5,659 nt of DNA from JAJYTI01 sp035302145 (lineage in GTDB: Bacteria > Bacteroidota > Bacteroidia > Flavobacteriales > Flavobacteriaceae). Shown here piece by piece: positions 1-3,788 of the stretch. The position numbers and the translations under genes were made by a program. A model generated the notes under the pieces. The model saw only the letters and a program-made list of their open reading frames with translations, ran no database searches and was not told the origin of the DNA. The number at the start of each line of letters is the position of its first letter. The stretch's first letter is position 1. The stretch is taken from contig DATGSX010000148.1 in assembly GCA_035302145.1 (NCBI GenBank), positions 1 through 5,659 of the forward strand, in the 5' to 3' direction.

Positions 1-237
1 TTGGTGTAAATCGCCCCAAAAAGTTTTTACAGAAACTTCAACTTGTGCAATAGCCAACAAACTTCGTTTTACAGTTTGTTTTTGTTGTGGACTTAATTTG
101 GTGTGAAAATCTTGTACGTCTGCTGTGAAATCTACTTCAGAATGCACCCAGTAAGTGCGGTTTATAGCTTCTACAAACTGCATGACTTCTGGATACTCAA
201 ATGGCTTGTACGGAATTCGAGGGGTAAAGATGCTCAT
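1..237 (-). CDS. nrdB: Class I ribonucleotide reductase small (beta, R2) subunit, N-terminal 79 residues, cut by window edge
   Basis: The minus-strand translation begins MSIFTPRIPYKPFEYPEV and continues with YWVHSEVDF, an ADVQDFH stretch and SLLAIAQVEVSVKTFWG. This is the opening of the ferritin-like R2 subunit found in Bacteroidota. R2 houses the metal centre that generates the radical used by the NrdA large subunit to reduce ribonucleotides to deoxyribonucleotides in the cytoplasm. Trp30 lines up with the radical-transfer Trp48 of E. coli R2, and Glu67 sits where the first metal ligand (Asp84 in E. coli) is expected; the other ligands lie outside the window. The start at 237 is favoured because an in-frame stop occurs upstream at 265-267, so no N-terminal ATP-cone can be present. 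No Shine-Dalgarno is seen. The gene has a long leader with a cobalamin riboswitch. nrdA is probably next, beyond the left edge, but this is inference. Confidence 0.93.
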   Translation of the reverse strand, partial: MSIFTPRIPYKPFEYPEVMQFVEAINRTYWVHSEVDFTADVQDFHTKLSPQQKQTVKRSLLAIAQVEVSVKTFWGDLHQ

Positions 238-246
238 GTTTTGAAT

Positions 247-269
247 TTTAAAAATGTAGCATTTTTAAA
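247..269 (-). promoter_or_regulatory. AT-rich hairpin just upstream of the nrdB start
   Basis: A perfect 10-bp inverted repeat (TTTAAAAATG / CATTTTTAAA) with a 3-base loop occupies 247-256 and 260-269, ending 10 bases before the nrdB ATG. In the minus-strand RNA it would fold close to the ribosome footprint, so it could modulate translation initiation or act as part of the riboswitch output. It is nearly all A-U pairs and therefore weak. No long U-run follows it, so a classic terminator is unlikely. The structure is seen; the function is inferred. Confidence 0.45.
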
Positions 270-327
270 GCAAAAGAGAGGCACGTTCCTAGGTTTTTTC
301 TTTTGCCTAGGAATAGACAAAAGAAAA
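270..327 (-). promoter_or_regulatory. nrdB: Candidate expression platform of the nrdB B12 riboswitch with competing stems
   Basis: Between the aptamer and nrdB, four blocks can pair in competing ways in the minus-strand RNA. (i) TTCCTAGG (313-306) pairs with CCTAGGAA (293-286), 8 bp, loop 294-305. (ii) TTTTCTTTTG (327-318) pairs with CAAAAGAAAA (305-296), 10 bp, which traps the first arm of (i) in its loop. (iii) GCAAAAGA (306-299) pairs with TCTTTTGC (277-270), 8 bp. Pairings (ii) and (iii) use the same bases, and (i) crosses both. This is what a ligand-controlled switch would look like. No clean U-run follows stem (i) (CGTGCCTCTCTTTTGCTTT comes next), so control could be by translation, anti-termination or another route. 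Base pairing is seen directly; switching is inferred. Confidence 0.6.
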
Positions 328-372
328 TAGAGGACATATGCTTTTTCTGCGAAAGCTACGTCGGACGAATGG

Positions 373-495
373 AGACAAGGTATTCTGGCTTACAGAAAAT
401 ATCTGCTTACAGTTGCGCGACAGCTCATGATTTTAACATGATTCCCCTTGGGTTTTAGTTTTTGAGTTATAAACTAAAACCAATTCCCATTGTCT
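373..495 (-). promoter_or_regulatory. Cobalamin (adenosylcobalamin-type) riboswitch aptamer in the nrdB leader
   Basis: The minus strand carries the hallmark blocks of the cobalamin riboswitch in order. GGGGAATC lies at 447-440; GAGCTGTCGCGCAACTGTAA at 426-407 matches the conserved P5/L5 core; and AAGCCAGAATACC opens the B12 box at 391-374 (AGCCAGAATACCTTGTC). Closing helix P1 is AGACAA (495-490) with TTGTCT (378-373). An 11-bp hairpin at 451-461/471-481 fills the P2/P3 region. P4 is TCATG/CATGA (441-437/429-425), and a small P6-like hairpin is at 393-396/402-405. A further hairpin at 340-356 lies where P13 could be, but I see no convincing loop complement to L5. The element is on the same strand as nrdB and 136 bases upstream of it, so it most likely lowers nrdB expression when B12 is bound. 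Confidence 0.94.
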
Positions 496-512
496 GGTTA
501 ATATTTATTTTA

Positions 513-548
513 CAAAAGTAAAAGTACGCTAATTTTTAAGCTATTCAA
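513..548 (-). promoter_or_regulatory. Candidate Bacteroidota-type promoter for the riboswitch-nrdB transcript
   Basis: TACTTTTG on the minus strand (520-513) matches the Bacteroidota -7 element TAnnTTTG. A TTG at 548-546 may serve as the -33 element, but the 25-base gap is longer than the usual roughly 17-23. Transcription would start near 508, just before the aptamer P1 arm at 495, giving a leader of about 270 bases. The position fits the riboswitch well. Confidence 0.5.
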
Positions 549-752
549 GAGGTTATTCTTAAAAAATTAAAACATAAATAAATACCTACGAGGTGAAGTG
601 TATTGGTTTTATATGTATCGTGTTGATTGTTAGCTTGGTAGGATTTAAGATATAGTGAAGGGTTGTATTTTATTGACGCGTGTTTCGTAAGCTCAAATGA
701 AATGATTGCAAATAATCTAATGTGAGTTGATGTTTATCTATAGAGTTTTACT
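549..752. other. AT-rich intergenic stretch with no recognisable gene
   Basis: No convincing coding region, RNA gene or repeat is seen here. One minus-strand frame (733-545) is open for 62 codons but has no ATG start and no recognisable protein similarity, so it is not called. With the riboswitch region on its left and the short plus-strand frame on its right, it makes the space between fabD and nrdB unusually long for this window. Confidence 0.5.
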
Positions 753-845
753 ATGAGAATAATTAAGTATGACTTATATTCAGGATTTTTTCATCTATTT
801 ACTCCTAAAATGGGTGCTGGAATAGGAATCTTCATTATAAATTAG
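753..845 (+). CDS. Possible 30-residue small peptide, unrecognised
   Basis: An ATG at 753 opens a 30-codon frame on the plus strand, opposite to every other gene here, with TAG at 843-845. The peptide starts MRIIKYDLYSGFFHLF and ends in a Gly/Ile-rich hydrophobic tail (GAGIGIFIIN). In-frame TAG at 741-743 rules out an N-terminal extension. Its stop overlaps the left arm of the hairpin at 842-885, which could then serve as its terminator and is followed by a T-rich stretch on this strand. Against it, there is no clear ribosome binding site and no TAnnTTTG promoter upstream, and frames of this length are common by chance. I do not recognise a family. Confidence 0.2.
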   Translation: MRIIKYDLYSGFFHLFTPKMGAGIGIFIIN

Positions 846-885
846 AAGTCCTTATATTTAATCGATTGAATATAAGGACTTCTAA
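842..885. terminator. Perfect 17-bp inverted repeat downstream of fabD, probable (possibly bidirectional) terminator
   Basis: TTAGAAGTCCTTATATT (842-858) is the exact reverse complement of 869-885. The 10-base loop itself contains the palindrome AATCGATT (860-867). The hairpin begins 24 bases past the fabD stop codon, the normal place for a terminator. The minus-strand RNA is followed by TTTATAATG, only a short U-rich tail; on the plus strand ATGCTTTTATTT follows. Termination in one or both directions is likely but the weak U-tracts leave room for a role in mRNA 3'-end protection. Confidence 0.75.
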
Positions 886-908
886 ATGCTTTTATTTGAT
901 AAGAGATG

Positions 909-1790
909 TTATATCTCTGCTTTTTCAGTAGGTATTTTTCTATCTACTTTTTTAATTAATCCTTGAAGTACCTTTCCAGGACCTACTTCGGTAAAATGTG
1001 TGGCACCATCTTCCAACATTTGCTTTACACTTTGTGTCCATCGTACTGGTGCTGTTAATTGTTGGATGAGGTTTTCTTTTATCTCCGCAGGATTACTTAC
1101 TGCCGAAGCCGTAACGTTTTGGTATATTGGGCAAATAGGAGTATTAAAGGTTGTTTTCTCTATTGCAGCAGCCAATTGCTCTTCTGCAGGTTTCATCAGT
1201 GGGCTGTGGAATGCTCCACCTACAGGCAACATTAAAGCACGCCTTGCACCTGCTTCGGTCATTTTCTCGCATGCTGCTTCTACAGCTTTTACTTCACCTG
1301 AAATTACCACTTGTCCAGGACAGTTATAGTTTGCCGCTACGACAATTCCTTCTGTTTGCTCACAGATTTCTTCTACAATATGATCTTCTAACCCCAAGAT
1401 GGCAGCCATAGTAGATGGTTGTAATTCACAAGCTTTTTGCATAGCCAAAGCTCGCTGTAATACCAGCGAAAGTCCATCTTCGAATGATAGCGTCTTATTT
1501 GCAACTAAAGCTGAAAGCTCACCTAATGAGTGTCCTGCTACTAGGTCTGGCTGAAATTTATTGCCTAAGACACTAGCCAAGATAGTGGAGTGTAAAAATA
1601 CAGCTGGCTGTGTTACTTTGGTTTCCTTTAGCTCTTCTGCAGTGCCTTCAAACATGATTTTAGTGATATCGAATCCCAAAATCTCGTTTGCTTGCTTAAA
1701 CATTTCTTTCGCATGTGCAGAGTTGTCGTATAGGTCTTTTCCCATACCAGTAAATTGGGCTCCCTGCCCAGGAAATACATATGCTTTCAT
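909..1790 (-). CDS. fabD: Malonyl-CoA:ACP transacylase
   Basis: FabD transfers the malonyl group from malonyl-CoA to acyl carrier protein, supplying the extender unit for type II fatty-acid synthesis in the cytoplasm. The 293-residue protein starts MKAYVFPGQGAQFTGMGKDL with the family's GQGAQ oxyanion motif (residues 8-12). The nucleophile elbow GHSLGE is at 86-91 with Ser88, Arg113 is the likely malonyl-carboxylate anchor, and GGAFHSPLM places catalytic His195. VGPGKVLQGLI near residue 270 supplies the conserved Gln276. Length is slightly below the roughly 310 residues of E. coli FabD and it appears intact. It stands apart from other fab genes, following folA by 77 bases that hold a candidate promoter, so it may be transcribed alone. 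A strong hairpin follows the stop. No Shine-Dalgarno precedes the ATG, as is usual in Bacteroidota. Confidence 0.97.
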   Translation of the reverse strand: MKAYVFPGQGAQFTGMGKDLYDNSAHAKEMFKQANEILGFDITKIMFEGTAEELKETKVTQPAVFLHSTILASVLGNKFQPDLVAGHSLGELSALVANKTLSFEDGLSLVLQRALAMQKACELQPSTMAAILGLEDHIVEEICEQTEGIVVAANYNCPGQVVISGEVKAVEAACEKMTEAGARRALMLPVGGAFHSPLMKPAEEQLAAAIEKTTFNTPICPIYQNVTASAVSNPAEIKENLIQQLTAPVRWTQSVKQMLEDGATHFTEVGPGKVLQGLIKKVDRKIPTEKAEI

Positions 1791-1816
1791 ATTGTTTTGA
1801 TTGTAAGTTTAAGGTA

Positions 1817-1854
1817 CAAAAGTAAGATTATAATCGGAGAATTCTAAATCCAAA
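1817..1854 (-). promoter_or_regulatory. Candidate fabD promoter
   Basis: In the 77-base gap after folA, TACTTTTG at 1824-1817 (minus strand) matches the Bacteroidota -7 consensus TAnnTTTG. TTTG at 1854-1851 may be the -33 element, although the 26-base spacing is long. The upstream TTTG is itself part of a second TACTTTTG (1858-1851), so the octamer occurs twice in tandem orientation. Initiation near 1812 would give a leader of about 20 bases. Confidence 0.45.
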
Positions 1855-1867
1855 AGTAGTTAACCGA

Positions 1868-2347
1868 TTAATTCTTACGTTTCCAGGTTTCGAACCTGTA
1901 AGCGTATTTGTGCTTTTCATCTACTTCATGTTGCTCTGAATAGGTACACTGCCAGTTATTGAAGTTTATTTCTGGAAAGAAGGCATCTGCTTTAAAGCTT
2001 GCATCCACTCTAGTTAATTCTAGTACATCGGCGTAGGGAAGAAATGCTCTGTAGATTTCTCCACCACCAATAATAAATAATGGTTTGTCTGTAATTGCTA
2101 AAACCTCTTCTATAGAATGTACTACTTCCACCCCTTTGTATTTCCAGTTTTTATTTCGTGTAAGTACCATATGCTTTCTGTTTGGTAAGATTCCTGGTAG
2201 CGATTCTAATGTTTTACGACCCATTACAATGGTGTGTCCGGTAGTTTTAGACTTAAAGTGCTTAAAGTCATTAGGTAGGTGCCAAAGCATTTTATTGTTA
2301 GCACCTAACTCTTTGTTCTTACCTATAGCTGCAATTAGTGTAATCAT
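1868..2347 (-). CDS. folA: Dihydrofolate reductase
   Basis: FolA reduces dihydrofolate to tetrahydrofolate with NADPH, restoring the cofactor that thymidylate synthase oxidises. At 159 residues it has the length of E. coli DHFR. The N-terminus reads MITLIAAIGKNKELG. LWHLPNDF follows, with Trp22 and the substrate-binding acidic Asp27 at the same numbers as in E. coli. GRKTLESLP (43-51) is the NADPH-contacting region, and FIIGGGEIY (91-99) holds the conserved Gly-Gly pair. LTRVDASFKADAFFP near residues 111-125 is the usual C-terminal motif. Its ATG overlaps the stop of the upstream 2TM gene as ATGA, which implies translational coupling and a shared transcript. With thyA two genes upstream, the dTMP cycle is encoded together. 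Confidence 0.97.
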   Translation of the reverse strand: MITLIAAIGKNKELGANNKMLWHLPNDFKHFKSKTTGHTIVMGRKTLESLPGILPNRKHMVLTRNKNWKYKGVEVVHSIEEVLAITDKPLFIIGGGEIYRAFLPYADVLELTRVDASFKADAFFPEINFNNWQCTYSEQHEVDEKHKYAYRFETWKRKN

Positions 2348-2802
2348 GGTTGGAATCTACTATGATCGTCTTTGCTATTGTTATCTTCTGTACTTTGCTT
2401 AGGCTGTGAGTGCGGATAATTTGTTTCTAAACTTTTGTCGGAAATAGGATATTCCTTTTCCACCTCTTTTTGTAGAGCAAGAATACGTTGCATTTGCTTG
2501 TTTTTCAGCTTTTCGAGTTGACGATCTTCCCATTCTTTTCCCATAAAACTATTTAATAAAAATACATTTAGTGTATGTACTAAAAGAATGAAAAACCAGA
2601 ATAGAATTAGATATGCAGACCAGTTCATAGGAAGTGTGTCTTTTCCGAATCCCAATGCTAGGTCCATGATTAGAAATAAGATAGATCCAGCAAGGAAGAA
2701 TATAAAATGGCGCATTAGGTTTTTCTTTTTCTTTAATCGGCCTCGCGCGTATTCATATTGTTCCCTATTAGTACTTTCACTAAAAGTTTTCTTTGATTTC
2801 AT
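2344..2802 (-). CDS. 2TM-domain small membrane protein
   Basis: The 152-residue protein matches the 2TM domain layout common in Bacteroidota. An N-terminal YEYARGRLKKKKNLMRHF lead is followed by a first membrane span at about 32-52, and a second at about 63-84. After these comes the characteristic NSFMGKEWEDRQLEKL motif (84-99). A charged, coil-prone tail follows (about 90-118), then a polar, low-complexity end rich in Ser, Asp, Asn and Gln. Both termini are probably cytoplasmic, given the Lys/Arg-rich flanks. The molecular function of this domain is not established; copies are often found beside LytTR or histidine-kinase regulators, which are absent here. It lies 131 bases after thyA and overlaps folA by four bases, so it is probably co-expressed with folA. 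A role in folate or nucleotide metabolism cannot be claimed from position alone. Confidence 0.85.
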   Translation of the reverse strand: MKSKKTFSESTNREQYEYARGRLKKKKNLMRHFIFFLAGSILFLIMDLALGFGKDTLPMNWSAYLILFWFFILLVHTLNVFLLNSFMGKEWEDRQLEKLKNKQMQRILALQKEVEKEYPISDKSLETNYPHSQPKQSTEDNNSKDDHSRFQP

Positions 2803-2933
2803 GTAGGTATATTTTAAGTATGTCCTTTTAAAGTCGCCTATGCTAGTGGCACGGACTCCTAGTTAAAGGTACGAAAATATTTGAAAGTACATCAATGTTA
2901 AAATTCTAATCTTTGAATGATTTTGGCAAAAGC

Positions 2934-3758
2934 TTAAATAGCTACTTTTCCAGGTATATGTGGATGTGGTTCGTAACCTACTAGTTTAAAATCATCAAAG
3001 TCAAATTCAAGAATGTCTGTTACCTCTTGGTTTAGTATCATTTTTGGTAATGTCTTAGGCTTTCTGCTTCGCTGTAGGTTAACTTGATCCATATGGTTGC
3101 CATAGATATGAGCATCGCCAAAAGTATGTACGAAATCGCCTGCTTCGTAACCACAAACTTGTGCTACCATCATAGTTAATAAGGCATACGATGCTATGTT
3201 GAATGGCACCCCTAAGAAGATGTCTGCACTGCGCTGGTATAGCTGACAAGAGAGTTTTCCGTTTGCTACATAAAACTGGAAGAATGCGTGACATGGAGGT
3301 AATGCAGCTTTTCCATTAGCAACATTTTCAGAGAACGAAATAGATGTATCTGGTAAAACGCTTGGATTCCATGCAGTAACTAACATTCGACGGCTATTTG
3401 GATTGGTTTTTAGCGTTTCGATTACCTCTTTAATCTGATCAATTCCTTCGCTATTCCAATTCCTCCATTGGTGACCATATACTGGTCCTAGCTCTCCATT
3501 TTCATCGGCCCATTCATTCCATATTCTAACACCATTTTCTTGTAAATATTTAATGTTAGTGTCGCCTTTTAAAAACCATAAAAGCTCATATATAATAGAC
3601 CTAAGATGAATTTTTTTGGTAGTTACAATAGGAAAACCTTCGCTAAGATCGAAGCGCATTTGGTGTCCAAAAACACTCTTTGTTCCTGTACCTGTTCTAT
3701 CTCCTTTTTCTATACCACTTTCCAGTACGTGGTCTATCAAATCTATATATTGTTTCAT
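2934..3758 (-). CDS. thyA: Thymidylate synthase (folate-dependent, ThyA type)
   Basis: ThyA converts dUMP to dTMP using methylene-tetrahydrofolate as both carbon donor and reductant, yielding dihydrofolate. The 274-residue protein is complete. It has the phosphate-binding Arg21 in DRTGTGT, Arg123-Arg124 in NSRRM, and catalytic Cys156 in LPPCHAFFQFYV. Arg176 and Asp179 fall in QLYQRSADIFLG, Asn187 in PFNIASYALL, and His217/Tyr219 in GDAHIYGNHMDQ. The C-terminus ends in the usual hydrophobic VAI that closes the active site. Relative to the 264-residue E. coli enzyme it has about 13 extra residues just before the catalytic Cys (about 135-150, ending in ANGKAA). It starts 30 bases after the transporter stop, which suggests one operon. 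The next gene follows after 131 bases. Confidence 0.98.
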   Translation of the reverse strand: MKQYIDLIDHVLESGIEKGDRTGTGTKSVFGHQMRFDLSEGFPIVTTKKIHLRSIIYELLWFLKGDTNIKYLQENGVRIWNEWADENGELGPVYGHQWRNWNSEGIDQIKEVIETLKTNPNSRRMLVTAWNPSVLPDTSISFSENVANGKAALPPCHAFFQFYVANGKLSCQLYQRSADIFLGVPFNIASYALLTMMVAQVCGYEAGDFVHTFGDAHIYGNHMDQVNLQRSRKPKTLPKMILNQEVTDILEFDFDDFKLVGYEPHPHIPGKVAI

Positions 3759-3788
3759 TGCTCTAGTTTTATAGTATTGTAAATAAAT

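Noticed and set aside
103..330. 75-codon plus-strand open frame
   Set aside because: It runs antisense to the nrdB 5' end and into the riboswitch expression platform; its composition is explained by those elements and the protein has no recognisable features.
340..356. Hairpin GCTTT/AAAGC as the P13 kissing partner of the riboswitch L5 loop
   Set aside because: The position is suitable, but its loop (CGCAGAA) is not complementary to the L5 bases (CGCGCA), so a kissing interaction is not supported.
545..733. 62-codon open minus-strand frame in the fabD-nrdB gap
   Set aside because: It has no ATG start, follows a stop directly, shows no recognisable family and is AT-rich; its length is compatible with chance.
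902..918. Small inverted repeat AGAGAT/ATCTCT over the fabD stop
   Set aside because: It has only six base pairs, overlaps coding sequence, and the much stronger hairpin at 842-885 explains termination.
1000..1411. Two plus-strand open frames of 109 and 86 codons
   Set aside because: Both are antisense shadows of fabD, whose minus-strand frame carries all the catalytic motifs.
3079..3294. 71-codon minus-strand frame inside thyA
   Set aside because: It is an out-of-frame shadow within the intact thyA gene with no independent evidence.
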